The notes: generated from the letters alone by a model not told the origin. A DNA stretch of 64,000 nucleotides from Caenorhabditis elegans (GCF_000002985.6 NC_003281.10:2232001-2296000), one strand, 5' to 3'; numbered from the stretch's first letter, positions 10,878 to 22,783 are shown. Translations and numbers: made by a program.

Positions 10878-11805
10878 ATGAAAATTGATGGCGTACACCT
10901 TTCTATTTCCAGTTTTGCATTAGCGTCACTTTTCCCGGTTTTACTATTAATGGAATCACTTGTTATTCTGACTCAAGTTTATCATTGGTTGATATTCCTT
11001 CTCGCTGCCGAGCGAGCCATCATCTATTTTTTTCCATCGTCGGAAAAACGAGTTTTGTCGATTCTCAAGTCAATTCACGCAAATATCCATTACATTTATA
11101 TTTATCACCTACTCATAATTTTAATGCTTAAAATTGGATTTCGTCGTGGGAGGATGTTCAAAAACGCTTATTGGTACAACCCTGAGCTCCTTTTTTGGGT
11201 AAATTAGAAGCTCAGCAAAGAAAAAAAAGAAGTTTTTAAGAGTTGGCATATGTTGGGCTACATCTTACTAATCATTTCCGCACTCCTCTATCTTCCCATT
11301 ATGATAAGTGTTCGGAAACTTTCACATCTGGCTTCGGCGCAAGAGAATAAGCCGCAAAAGTACATCTTCTGGCAGACGATGATTGTTGTTATTTTTCAAT
11401 TGGTAAGTGTAGAGAGACCGTTTTTTGTTTGAATAAGTCATTATCAAAGCTTTTTCAGATATAAATGCCTTAAAAAGATAAAGGAACCAGTTATAAACTT
11501 ACAGATCTCACTGGTTCAATCCCTTACTTTGGTACTAATAAATAAGGAAACAGAAGAGATCGATATGGTTTTACTGACTTTCACGATGATGATAATGGAT
11601 ACAGCATATGCCCCTTTGATCATTCAGACTTGCTATTTGGGATGTAACAAACGGAATGTCAAAATGCTAGTCACGTCAAGAAACTTGAAAAAGCTGGTGA
11701 TAGTCGTTTGTGATTCAAACGATTCAGCCGTTCATGCAACTGTATGTAACAGTTATTTTCATTATGTTATATGTATTTCAGACTGGCCGTCTGGAAAGCA
11801 TTTAA

Positions 11806-12164
11806 AGTCCCGTAAACCGGACCTAAAACGGGAGTTCTACTGATTGAATCCCTGACACTGATTGGGCTATTCTCCGTGTACCTATATATATATAAGTAAC
11901 CTATAAGTTAGTGTTTTTTTTTGCAAAAGTTTCCAATCTGCTGTTCTGTAGTAATATTTTTAAAGTCAATTTCTCTGTTCAGGTGAGAAACGCTTAACTT
12001 ATGTGAATAGAATTTTTCTGATCTCACTCTTACTTCATCCAATTTTTGATATATTTTCTTAACAAATTATAAAAACGAGATGAATATATGTTTTTTTTTC
12101 AAATGCTGAATGTATAAATATTTTCATGCAAAGCTTCAAAAATATTAACATTTCGGTGTCATTC
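11806..12164. other. Intergenic between srz and srd (convergent)
   Basis: This is an AT-rich spacer between the 3' ends of two convergent receptor genes. An alternative unspliced end of the srz frame would stop at 11843. I see no other gene or clear repeat here. Confidence 0.5.
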
Positions 12165-13827
12165 CTAGCTTGTCACAACTCGAGACGCCCAACTGTAGCT
12201 TGGGGAGCCACGTGGCAACGTCTTGCACTCCAGAAATCGACGAACAGCGTTTTGATAAGGTGTTATAAAGTAAATTTGAACCATCGGATCGAGCAAACAC
12301 GGCAGAGTGCCCAGGAATGTTCCAGCGTACTGGGAGTATGGGAACTCCTGTCCTGTAACTATTATGTATTAAATTATAAGCTCAAACTGAGCTATCCACC
12401 CACGTGGTGCCAGGCTGTCTCATTGTGGTTTGATCTACAAAAAATGCGGGATTTTTCCCCCAGGAAAATGTGACGTCAGCGCACCCTTAACCATGCAAAA
12501 TCAGTTAATAAGTCTCTTCTCCCGCATTTTTCCAAGATCAAACCAAAATGGGACACTTTGACATCCCGTGTCTACCTGAAACTTGTTTGTAAAGGTATGC
12601 GAGTTGCTGCGGCACATAACTGATCATGGGCAGCAGAATTTGAAAGTTGAGACCCTGCAATTAAGTTGACATATCTAACAAACTTTCGATCTACACACCT
12701 TCATCAAAGTACGTAACATTACACGTGAAGCAGGCGACGTTTGTGGTGACATATGAACCTTCAACATCTTCATCGCCTGATGCTTCCAGTAGCTTCCAAT
12801 GACTGGCGAGTAGAACGTTGCAATTGTGAACATCCAGTTCCTCGCCTGATAAACTACTTCCGTGGGGTCAAATCCTCCAAAATCCAAGTAGGGAGTGTAA
12901 TCGTACTCCGGGTGGAGGATCAAGGTCTCGTTGTGCACTGCAGCGTGGTTCGACGGAGCCGTTAGCATTAGGATCTGGAAAAAAACTAAACTTTCAGTTT
13001 TATCATAGAAAATCACCTGTGAACTAAATGGGAATATATAGTGCACGGAGTACAACAAGGTCCAACGGTGAGCCTTTTTCGAATCCAAATGCACAAGACA
13101 CATGGTACGGTAGTACATTGTGTGTAGATTGATCACACAAGCTGTGATTCCAAATGCCTGAAAAAAAATGCATGGTGAGCTTTTAAATGAGCTTAAAATA
13201 GGACTAAAGGCTTGCACATTTCGTCAGTGCTGGAGTAAATTTGTCAGTGCTGTAACACATTTTGTCAGTGATGTAACAAATTTTGTCAGTGCTGGGACAA
13301 ATTTTGTCAGTGCTGGGACAAATTTTGTCAGTGCTGGAATACATTTTGTCAGTGCTGGAACAAATTTTGTCAGTGCTGGAGCAAATTTTGGCCAGAGCTG
13401 GAGCAACTTTGGTCAGTGCTGGAAAAATTTTGTTCCAGCACTGACCAACTTTTGTCAGTGCTGGAACAGCTGTAACAAAATGAACCAACCCTCCACAAGT
13501 GGTAGCAGTGTAGGCAAAAGTTTGGCCCAATGTACTTGCAGGGTCCGTCACACAGAAGTGCTGTAGACTGCTTATTCCCCACTGTTCTGGAAAAACCAAT
13601 ATCACCATTAAAAGCATAACAAAAAAAACCAACCTAGACTGTATAACAAACGCCATTGTAATTGAAATCATCATTACGGCATTAGCAGGGTAGAGAAAAA
13701 ATCGGAGTGGTTTCAAAAGTGGTGTGGTAAAGTTGTGGATGAGGAAAAACATGATGAGGAACAGACTCGAACATGACATGAAAAAAACTGGCCAGTAATA
13801 GTGGAAGAAGTAATAGACGAATTCCAT
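12165..13827 (-). CDS. srd-class serpentine receptor
   Basis: Six exons join in phase: 13634-13827, 13490-13586, 13017-13157, 12699-12974, 12576-12654 and 12165-12352, giving 324 residues, normal for the family. Exon 1 has two hydrophobic segments. Exon 2 carries the SRD signature (STALLCDGPCKYIGP). Exon 4 has FDPTEVVYQARNW, exon 5 a membrane segment with LLPMISYVPQQLAYLY, and exon 6 the end DPMVQIYFITPYQNAVRRFL. The protein is a predicted seven-helix chemoreceptor of ciliated sensory neurons, by family. Intron 2 contains a 20-base minisatellite and intron 5 a foldback element. The gene is uninterrupted, unlike its srz neighbour. I cannot assign a gene number from sequence. Confidence 0.9.
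12401..12571. mobile_element. Foldback element, copy 2 (srd intron 5)
   Basis: Inverted arms read 'tctcattgtggtttgatcta' and 'aagatcaaaccaaaatggga', with further matching flanks ('cacgtggtgcc' against 'ggcatcccgtg'-like sequence) around a GTGACGTCAGCGCACCC centre. It matches copy 1 at 4549-4700. Confidence 0.8.
13215..13470. repeat. About 20-base intronic minisatellite (TTTGTCAGTGCTGGAACAAA)
   Basis: About twelve imperfect copies lie in intron 2 of the srd gene. The core GTCAGTGCTGgaacaaat is the inverse of the array at 3593-3715. All frames through it stay open, which explains the long but spurious frames on both strands. Confidence 0.9.
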
Positions 13828-14467
13828 TTGGAGTAGGACTGGAAATTACACTGACCAGGAAAAAAAAAAGAAAAAGCGTGAAATGTTATTCCAAAAGTTC
13901 CTTGTGCCATTTTTTCTTGAAGTTGGAGCGTTTCTTTTTGTTAATCATAGGTTGCAGAAATAACAACCGACTAACATATGATTTGCGTGAACTATGAAAA
14001 GTCCTCAAAGGTTCTGAAAACTCCTGAAAATTCTTGGAACTTGGTCGTATTTTCTCAAAGTAGTGAAAACTTTTACCATAGTTAAAACAGTAGATACCTA
14101 ATTGGTACAAAAATTCCCTGAGGAATTTGCGGTGAAAATTGGAAAAACAGTAATATATTTTTGGAATTTCTTATTTTCTCTCCCCTGCCCAGCCTATGCC
14201 TAAGCCAAACCCTAAATTTAAGCCTAAGCCTAAATGTTATGCGGAAACAGGTTCCTGTTAAAAGTTGGATGACGTTATCGCGAAAAGGGAAATAACGTGT
14301 TTCTTCTTACAAATTAATGTGAGTGGGAATTTTTTGAAAATTTAAAACTATACATATTTACGTGAAATTTGAAATTACTCTACTCCACGTCATTTATCGA
14401 TTATTCCACATTTCCACATATTTCAATTCATTACGAAATTTGCTCTTTTATTGATTGAAAAATCAAT
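13828..14467. other. Divergent intergenic region between the srd and WSN genes
   Basis: It holds a small interstitial telomere-like patch at 14195-14238 (GCCTAA units, the complement of TTAGGC, some imperfect). Otherwise it is AT-rich, and presumably contains the promoters of the two divergent genes. No further gene is seen. Confidence 0.5.
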
Positions 14468-17404
14468 ATGCGCAGTTTTATCACAAGTGAGTTTTTCTGT
14501 TCAGTTTCTAAAATTTTCAGACTTGAATTTCAGATAAATCGCCACAATTATCAAGATTTATGTTTATCGGTTTACTATGTATATTTATTGCTGGATATGC
14601 TGAATCAACTGACCGTGAGTTACTTTATTTTTTATTGAAGCTTTTCAATGCTCCAGAAACCATTTAAAAGTTAACTGGAAATTAGATTTGACAAGTGAAA
14701 TAAGCGCTTGAGCCACATAACAGTTTATGTTCAAACACAAAACTGTACGTATCCATGATTCAGTCAGCCTGGATTCTGGACTTGACGGATCTACGAGAAA
14801 CGAGCTTACCAATGAATCCTTGAAGATTCGTGCTCGTCGTGCAACTGATGGTGAGTTTCGAAGATTTTTAGTGCTGTAATTGGTCTAGTATTGGCTAATT
14901 TCGAAACTACTAAAGTCACAAAATTTTTGATTTTAATTTCTAATTTTTTTTCAGCTGAGTTTTCCATAATGCTCGATCGAATTCAAATGATATCTCGTAT
15001 TGCCACAGGAATCCATCTTCGACATGGTATTACCAAGGGAACTATCGATTCGGAAGAACTGATATCTGAATTTCTCAATTTCGGAACTACGACTCCTGCT
15101 CAAATCACTGCAATTTCTGTAGATAAGTTGAAGGGGATTGTTGATGGAATCAATAGGCTCCGTGAGCTGAATGTTGATGATAAGATGAAGCAGCTAGAGG
15201 ATCGAGTGACACTTTATAGTTCATTTGTTGAAAAAACGAAGGGAATGGAGAGTGCTAACATCTTTTCTAACAAAGATGAATATGAGGCTCAATTGAAACA
15301 ATTTCAAGAAAAAGCACAAACACTGAATTTGCATCAGCTGGAAAGTTATTTTTATACAAATATTGATATTTTTATGGCGTCCTTAAATATATTGGAGGCT
15401 ACAGATAACGAAAAAGAAGCTGATGAAGATTTTAGAGAGGTGATTCGTCTTATAAAAGAATTAAACCGTTCTTACCCAGACTATAATCCACTATTTGAAT
15501 TTGAAAAACTTAATAATCCTCAAAATAGTTTTCCACTTCTATATCCAGTTTATGAGACTATTCAAGAGTATTCCAAAATCAGTGAAACACTCGAGACCAC
15601 GATATTATCTGGTATTCAAAAGAATATTGATAATGTTATCAAAATAGCCAAGTCAGCTAAATTGAATGCAGAAAGTGTTGAACAACTTTCCAATATGTTA
15701 TTGTCTCGACATTCCAAATCAACTAAAGCTTCCAAACACATAACTGGGTTTTTCAATGGCGATTCGGATATTTGGAATATTTTCGACAACTTGAAAACGG
15801 ATTGGATAAATAAAACAGTGTATGGACAAGCGGAACACATTGGTAAAGCTTTGCAAACACTAAAGACAGTTCAAACCAACGTGCAAGATTCTAATGAATC
15901 GATTAGAAGAGGCGAAAATGATATGCTGAAGGAAATCACCGATGTGCATTCAAAAGTCATTCGACTAGTGAAGTATGCTGAAACCGTGGAGCCGTTTATT
16001 GGAAGCATCGAAGCAATTGATATACCTCAAGTGAACAAAGATGTGAAGATCTCTGAGATGGACATAATGGAATCTTTGCTACACAACATGACATTGCTGT
16101 CGTCCAAAATATCAACGCTGAAAGAATTGTATAAACTGATGAATACTTTGAAAATCGAGGAAAACCAGAAAAAGTTAGCTGAAATGGTCAGAATTGCTAG
16201 TGTTACTGGAGACAAGCTCAAGTTGTACCGAGGAAGTCAAGAATTCAAGGATATTCACTAATTGCTTCTACCAATGCATGACGCGTATAACATTTTAAGA
16301 GAACCAACAGTCATGGAAACTATTGACGGTATATTAAATAATTTAGATGCTTTGAAAGTGTTCCAAAATGATTTGGAAACATTCTTCACGGAAATCGATA
16401 CTTTGAGAACAATTCCACGATTTGAAATGGTGGAAAATGCTATAGAGGTTATCAAAGTTTTCCGAAATTCAACTTCTAAAAAAGCTAGTTTGAGTACAGT
16501 AACTACCCAGTTGCCGAAAATTCAAAAAAAATTGTCTGAATTCAGCTCTTTCATCAAAAATTCCAAAAATTCGGCTCAAATAGAAGTCAATTCCCTGTCA
16601 GAATTCAAAGATATTGGAAGGAATTCTCAAGTGATTGGAACAGCAACACGTGGAATACTCAACATGCAGAAATTGATGAATGCGACTATCGATTTTCAGG
16701 CCTTTGAAGATATGAAATATCTGACAAAAAAAGAAATTTTAGAACTTGAAAAGAAGATGAGTTCTCAGGATGTCAGAAATTTGAAATCTTTGGCTGGGAT
16801 TGGAGGCGAATTGAGAACGGTTGTGAACGAAGTTATTAACTTTAAAAATTTGTTACCAGCCTTTTCAGCCAACTTATTAGATTATGGTGGAGTTTTTATA
16901 CAAGCAACAAAGATCAAAGGAATTGCAATTGATTGCCCGGCATTTATTGCTTCATTGGAAAAGCTGAAAAATATTCTAGCATCTTGGTTTTTTTCAAAAC
17001 TCTCCATAGATCAATTGGATAAAATTATGATCAGTCTTGAATTTCACCTTGATTTCTCCAAGTTCTCAAAGGCGCTCAATGGCTCAGCCGAATCGTTGCA
17101 AGCACTTGAAATGCATTTTGCCAAGTATAAGGACACATTGAAAAAAGCTAAAAATGGAACGGCTTCATCATTTTCGCAACCTCAAAGCGGAGCAGGTTTT
17201 ATGGAAAAGTAAGATAACAGCAGCTAAAACATTGATAAACACAAAAAAACATTTTGCAGAGGCTCTCCTTATTCCTACATTGGTTTATCGATGATAGTCT
17301 TTATTATTGTATGTGTAATTCTGTTTGTGGCATGGAAAGTTTACGACGCTTCATCTGATGATAAGAAGATAGAAGAAAAATCCAAATCTCATTCGTCTAA
17401 GTAA
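14468..17404 (+). pseudogene. WSN-domain membrane protein, split by one in-frame stop
   Basis: Exons are 14468-14486, 14534-14614, 14764-14850, 14955-17208 and 17260-17404, all in phase, about 861 codons. Residues about 10-28 form a signal peptide or anchor. A basic RARR motif precedes the WSN domain (RIQMISRIATGIHLRHGI, then EFLNFGTTTPAQITAI). A long helix-rich ectodomain follows, then a C-terminal membrane helix (residues in exon 5 with MIVFIIVCVILFVAW) and a charged tail ending SKSHSSK. The single lesion is a TAA at 16259-16261 (codon 498), after KDIH, with the same frame open for another 316 codons. This may be a recent pseudogene or strain null. An alternative is two separate products, but the second half would lack a signal peptide. 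The function of WSN proteins is not known to me. Confidence 0.85.
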
Positions 17405-17971
17405 AATATTATTCAAGTGAGCTTCACAACTATAATATTTATGCTTATTTAATCATAATTTCAGGGATATTTCAAAAAAAGGATCGGATTTAATGATTAT
17501 TATAGAACTATTTCAATTGGTTTCTTTGTAATTATAAAGTACACTTTCCTGGTTTCTGCTATTTTTGAATTTCAGAATCATATTAGTGTGATCAAAAGGA
17601 AAAAAAAACTTTTTGCCTGGAGCCCCGGCTGGAAAGATTGATTTCCGTGATCCAGTTTTAACTAAGCTGCTTGCCTGAGCAAAACGAGACGACCTGTGAA
17701 CAAAGCGGCAAAATAACCGAGGATTTTTATAAGTTTCTTTAGTGATAAGGGTTTATCAACGAAAAAGAGAACATGATCAAATTGATGTCTGCAAAGAAAC
17801 CCGATTTTAATCGGAATCTCTCTGTATTGTAGTAAATTACCACTGATGTTTGAGTGTGAGCCGGAACGAAATTGTAATCCGAGTCGAAAAAATAATGTTT
17901 TAATATTATAGTTTTAGGATTTTGAATCAAGCCGGTTATATTTATTTTTGAAAAATTAACAAATATTGACA
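17405..17971. other. Convergent intergenic region
   Basis: This lies between the WSN gene and the 3' end of the F-box gene on the other strand. No gene or obvious repeat is seen. The final base pairs before 17972 are the 3' UTR side of the F-box gene. Confidence 0.4.
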
Positions 17972-19448
17972 TTAAAATTTTTCAATAATGAGCTCATATG
18001 GATTCAAATCCTCCTCGTCTCCATCGTAAAATTCAACTCGTTTACAGCGAATTGAAAAGTCGTCGCCATCATCATTTGAATAATCTATGTCATATTCATG
18101 GCCATGATATCCGTCCGGATCAAATGTTTGTGCCGTTGAGAACCAACTAGAATTAAACCAGACCTCGCATCTTCGAAATGTATCTCTTTTCATGAGATCC
18201 TGAAATATAATGTAATATATTTGAACTGAAAAAGCTGAAAATCGACTTACATCTCTAATTTTGATTGCATTTTCCTCTGTGAAAAAATCAAATTCAACAG
18301 AAAGGCTTTCAAAATGAAAAAGAGTCTCAATTGAAAACTTAAACGCGGTGCCTTGGAAACCAAGTGTTTTTACATTTTGCCACTGTTCCATCTGTGTAAT
18401 CCGTTCGAAATTCTCCTCTGCGTTCGGGTCTTGGCCCCATACATCAGTTTCCCACAATTGAACTTTTCTTAGTGATTGTGCATCAAAATATGGTAAGATT
18501 GAATGGATCTCACTAAACAAGAGCTTGTGAAGTTCCAGCTTCTCGACAAACACACATGCATTTCCTTTCAAGGCGCCGTCTATAAATTGAGTAGCCCAGG
18601 CAGCTTGGTCAATAAATCCTTTCTCAGAATAAAATTTTCGGGCATGTTTCAATGCAGTTCCCAAATCCTTGAATGCTCTTTCTGTGAAATTAGTTGCTCT
18701 GATGATCATCTTATATTTTCCGCGGACATCGCGATTTTCTGCACTAGTATAGTTGACTGCTATTTCGTCGAAATATATTGTGACGTCTTTATCTTCTAAA
18801 TAAAAACATATGCTATCAAAATGAATTCCAATTCTATCTATAGATGCTCTCAAGCAACGGCACACTTTACGGCAGGCCAGTCTGGAATAAAAAATTAATT
18901 TGATGATTCTGTGGCTTAAAGGTGGAGTACCGAAATTTGGGACTTTGCTTTTTAGGGCGAGATTGGTCCAAAACTGCCAAATTTTGTAATGAGGCATTCT
19001 GAAAATTTTTCAAAACAAAGTTATGGCCGCTTAAAGTATTAGAAAAACTGGTATATTTTTGTAGCTAAAATCTTAAATTTTTGCAACTTTTCAGTGTCGC
19101 AGCGATTGGAACTTAATTTTTATTTGATTAGAATTTTTTAATACACATTAATTGTAAATTGCATAATATTTGTGCACCTTTTTTTTCCGAAACTTTGAGA
19201 GGCCATATCTTTTTTTTGAGAAATTTTCATTTTAAAATTTGGTAGTTTTGGCACATTTTGGGTACAAAAAGGCAAAGTCTCAAATTTTGTTACTCCATGT
19301 GATAGACAACATTGTTTAAACAGAACTTGTCGTTTAACTGAAAATTTGTAAATATAAATAACACTTACAGATCAACAGGCTCCACCTTTTCCAAAACCTG
19401 GGCAGAAATGGTGATAGGCAAATTTAGAAATGTGGGCGATACAGACAT
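17972..19448 (-). CDS. fbxa-type F-box/FTH protein
   Basis: Exons are 19369-19448, 18251-18881 and 17972-18199, in phase, 312 residues. The F-box runs over the first splice: FLNLPITISAQVLEKVEPVD, then LLACRKVCRCLRASIDRIGI. The FTH part carries the landmarks FDAQSLRKVQLWETDVW, ITQMEQWQNVK, ETLFHFESLSVEF and IRD at the second splice, and the last exon begins DLMKRDTFRRCEVWF. No interruption is visible. Its closest relative in the window is the gene at 59454-62124 (shared CRKVC, DLGT, ITQ.EQW and ILPYFDA). It lies head to head with the F-box gene at 19957, about 0.5 kb away. Intron 1 contains a TTAA-type element. Confidence 0.92.
18916..19302. mobile_element. TTAA-type palindrome variant in F-box intron 1
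   Basis: The left end TTAAAGGTGGAGTACCG has an imperfect inverse near 19290-19302 (gttactccatg). The arms share 'ggcaaagtctcaaatttt' and its inverse near 18935-18950. The interior differs from the main TTAA family and the right boundary is approximate. Confidence 0.6.
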
Positions 19449-19956
19449 TTTCCGGTTTAAAAATTGTACAGTCAAAATCTGGAAAACGTCATCTAAAAGT
19501 GTTCAAAAATGAAAGTGAAAAAATCAAGAATCTACATCAATTTAAGACGTAGCAAGTCCTTATGAATTGCACATCAAACCTTCCCAATACTTTTTGATGT
19601 TAACATGTTTATGCAAAAAGTGATAACGACTTGCTAGTCATTAAATTAAAAGGTATTTTCAAGAATTTTAGAGTTTTATAGTTATAAAATTTAGTTCTGG
19701 GCATTTTTTAAACTTTTTGAAAGTTCTGGAAACTTTCAAAAATTCATGTAAACTCTAAACAAGTTGTTAGAAGTTTTGGAAAAAAAGCTAGAAACTTTCA
19801 GCGAGTTTCAGCAAAACCCTGATTTTTTTAGTTCGGAAACACGAGGGTATTATAAGAGACACTAACTGATAAGGAATTTCTACTTCCTTATATTGATTCT
19901 TGCCAATTTTTAGAACAAATTTTGAATTTTTCTATTTTAAGCGTTACCAACCAAAT
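19449..19956. promoter_or_regulatory. Divergent promoter region of two F-box genes
   Basis: Both genes start within 0.51 kb of each other. Each side has a related block: TTTAAGACGTAGCAAG at 19541-19556, and 'ctacttccttatattgattc' at 19880-19899. The first matches blocks upstream of the F-box genes at 34032 and 460. A shared regulatory role is inferred only. Confidence 0.4.
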
Positions 19957-20989
19957 ATGTCTGTTCTTACAAAACTACAAGCATCCCTTCTCGATTTGCC
20001 TCTGGATGTTGCTGACCTAGTTCTGGAAAAGTTGGAGCCCATGGATCGGTGAGTGGTTCAGATTACCAAATAGTCACTGAAATAATCATTGCAGACTAAG
20101 ATCGCGTAAGGTTTGTCGAAGTTTGAGAACCGCTATCGATAAGTTTGCAATTCGCTTTGACTATGTTACATGTTACATGTCGGATAACGCATTTGACATT
20201 AATTTGAACGGTATATCGATCCGCTACACTGATGCAGGTAGTAGCGGTACACAAGTTAGACACGATGAACGAGAAGAGCTAATCGGAGGAGAGAACTTTA
20301 TGGAAATAGCATTTAAGGATTTAACAATAGCGTGGAAGCAAGTTTCAAAACTGAATTTATTTATCTGAACTTCTGATGATTACGACATTATCACACTTTT
20401 CCTGGACTTATTGGGATCAGAGGAATACATTAAAGTTAGAAAAATATCACTTTGGAAAAACAACTTCGACGATCTTATTTCTATTCTGTCTTATTTTGAC
20501 CCACAAGTGCTCGAAGAAATCGAGTTGACTTATACTTACTCGGATGACCAATTCGAACGGATTGCTGAGCTAGATCAATGGAAAAATGCTAAACACTTCG
20601 AAATGGGACCTACTGACCGTCAACTAGGTTTTCCCATTGCAAAAATTGAAATCTTTTTTCATTTTCAAAGTTTCAATATAGCAATCGCCAACTTTTCAGT
20701 AGAAAGTGCAATTCTAATTAGAGATGTATGTAAGTTATATTTGTAATTCAACTTATCAGTTAATTTGCAGGACTTGATGAAAAGAAGTGCGTTCCAGAAA
20801 TGCCGTATTGATGTTTTTGAAGGAGGGAATTATGACACATGCGAAATTATAAGAGTATTCAAACCGAACTTTACAAGCCACACATTTCGTGGAACAATAC
20901 AATGGTCTAGCGGTAACGACGAATTTGAAATTTATGTGGATGCTGATCGTGATTCTCTCATATTTTCTGTGGAGAGGCTGCAATTTTAA
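19957..20989 (+). pseudogene. fbxa-type F-box/FTH gene with one in-frame stop
   Basis: Exons are 19957-20048, 20095-20725 and 20771-20989. The F-box reads SLLDLPLDVADLVLEKLEP, then LRSRKVCRSLRTAIDKF, close to the family consensus. A TGA at 20366-20368, after KLNLFI, breaks exon 2. The downstream frame is the same and intact (SILSYFDPQVLEEIEL, IAELDQWKNAK, AKIEIFFHFQSF and IRD, then DLMKRSAFQKC in exon 3). All splice sites are consistent and exon 2 has exactly the length (631 bases) of exon 2 in the divergent neighbour, so nothing else seems lost. A truncated product of about 121 residues with a full F-box but no FTH is possible. Confidence 0.85.
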
Positions 20990-21448
20990 CAAAGGTTTAA
21001 AATTTAATACCATGCTAATTGTATGTCGATGATGAAAATAAACGAATTTATTGATTTATACACAAAGAAATGCCAACTGAAACTTTATTTCAAATTCATT
21101 TTCTGGACAATATATAAGTATTCAGTAACAGATTGAAGTTCCATGAACAGATAGAAAATTCTGTAATTTATCAAATATGTTATCAGTAAGAGAGTTGTTT
21201 GCCCCAAAAAATGAAACAGTCCTGGAAGAGGTAACTGATAACAAAACACAATTTTTTTGATGTCACATATTGTTTCATTTTTCAAGATTTGTTTGCTTTG
21301 TTCTAGCTTTTTCAACGAGAGTAATAATGTTTTTTATCTGATAAAAAATTGTTTTTGGAAAATCGTTTATTTGTACTACCGAAAATTGTTGATTTTTTGA
21401 AACCCTTGCGAAATTTTCTTATCTATTCGGATTTTCAGATTTTTAAAC
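20990..21448. other. Intergenic
   Basis: AT-rich spacer with a likely polyadenylation signal (aataaa) at about 21039. No gene or clear repeat is seen. Confidence 0.4.
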
Positions 21449-22783
21449 ATGTCCCGTGAAAAAGTGCTAGCAACCTTTCTTCATATGCCTCACACAATCG
21501 CAGAGCAAATTTTGGAAAAATTGGAGCCTCTGGATTTGTGAGTTGTTTTGCAGTTTGTTTCAATTTTTATTGCTTTATTAGAATTGTCAAAAATCACCAG
21601 ATTTTCTTATGATGCTTCTTGAAAACTTCTCAAAAAAAATTAGGCGGCTCAGAAAATGACCAAAAATTAGTTGAAGTTTGAAATTTGACCGACTTGTCAA
21701 TGTGGCAGAGGTTTGAAACTTTTTTTTGAATTTTATCTCAATTTAGGATTTGATCTTAAATCTACGTAAATTTCAAAAAGTTAAGCTTCATTTTTTGAGC
21801 CGCCATAACTTTCTGTTGAGAAGGTGTTTTCAAACAGTTTCTAGTCTGAGAAAGCAATAAAAATTCCGACTACAACTCCTAAACAATATAAGTCAAGTTT
21901 GAATAATTTTTGACATTTTCCAGAATGAGATCCCGCAAAGTATGTCTAGGTTTGAAATTCGCCGTAGACAGAATCGAAATGAATTTTAATAAAGTTGTGT
22001 GGCACCTTTACCCTGGAATAGTATCTCTATTATTTGATGACATGAGAGTCAATTACCATGAGACAGAAGATGGTGGGACAACTGTGCATCATAATGGACA
22101 AAAAAAGAGAATCGAAGGAGAACAATATAAAGAAAGATCGATCAAGGATTTGGCAGTTATCTTTAAGCATGCTTCTATCCTAGAGCTCTACAATTTGGGA
22201 GATAATGTAAAACTACTCGTTGATATTTTGAAAGACTCATTTATTCACGTGGAATCAATTAAACTCAATTGTATCACCATCGATAAGTGTCTTGCAATTC
22301 TTTCTCGCTGCAAGACCAAAGTGCTCAAGAATATTGATCTGTTCATAGTTTACCGATCTGAACAATTCGAACGGATTACTCATTTGGAGCAATGGAAGAA
22401 TTCAAGAACCTTAAAGTGCTGGGCAGATCATGTGATCAGCGATCCGTTGCCAATCGAACAGTTCTTTCATTTTGAGCAGTTTGAAATTGAAGAACATGGT
22501 ATTTCAATTGAGAAAGTGATTAGTATTAGAGATGTAAGTTCCATGTAATATAAAATTGTGAACGTTTTTTTAAAAACAGAATCTATTGAAAAGAAGTACA
22601 TTCCGGAAATGTACAATAACACTTTACGATAGCGATCCAGACGAATTTTTGAAAGTTTTCAAACCAGAATATGATGGAGGCAATAACCATAGAGTTGAGT
22701 ATTTGAGCGATAACAACATCTTTGTGATTAGCTACGGAACAACGAGCAGACCTTGGGTTCATTGCTGCATCGAAAGAAGTTAA
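21449..22783 (+). CDS. fbxa-type F-box/FTH protein
   Basis: Exons are 21449-21537, 21924-22533 and 22580-22783, in phase, 300 residues. F-box halves: LHMPHTIAEQILEKLEPLDL and MRSRKVCLGLKFAVDRIEM. FTH landmarks: RIEGEQYKERSIKDLAVIFK, ILSRCKTKVLKNIDL, ITHLEQWKNSR, IEQFFHFEQFEI and IRD at the second splice. The last exon starts NLLKRSTFRKC and ends VHCCIERS. No break is seen. A small palindrome lies in intron 1 (21577-21866). It is the middle member of a run of three genes on the + strand (19957, 21449, 24004). Confidence 0.92.
21577..21866. mobile_element. Palindrome with ATTGCTTTATTAG ends, copy 1
   Basis: The left end 'attgctttattag' has an inverted partner 'ctgagaaagcaataaa' at about 21852-21866. 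Inner arms carry GGCGGCTC and GAGCCGCC. The related copy at 41648-41990 is cleaner. Confidence 0.6.

Larger units (their letters stand above)
8705..11805 (+). pseudogene. srz-class serpentine receptor with one in-frame stop
   Basis: Exons join in phase as 8705-8935, 10034-10152, 10913-11402, 11505-11696 and 11782-11805, about 351 codons. The srz signatures are present: FYMFVYKQNIKRDEK after the first membrane segment, then FPLMNHFYKM, FLLAAERAIIYFFPSSEKRV, HLASAQENKPQKYIFWQT and the late YLGCNKRNV. Multiple hydrophobic segments fit a seven-helix chemoreceptor of sensory neurons. A single TAG at 11205-11207 interrupts exon 3 between LLFWVN and KLSKEKKEVFKSW, with the frame perfectly kept on both sides. 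The next ag is only 17 bases after a gt, too short for an intron. Introns 1 and 2 contain the Tc1-like palindrome and a TTAA palindrome. It is probably a recent pseudogene or a null allele. Confidence 0.85.

Noticed and set aside
13168-13827. Long frames on both strands across the srd intron
   Set aside because: They are open because the 20-base minisatellite has no stop in any frame. The conserved srd residues are in the spliced exons only.
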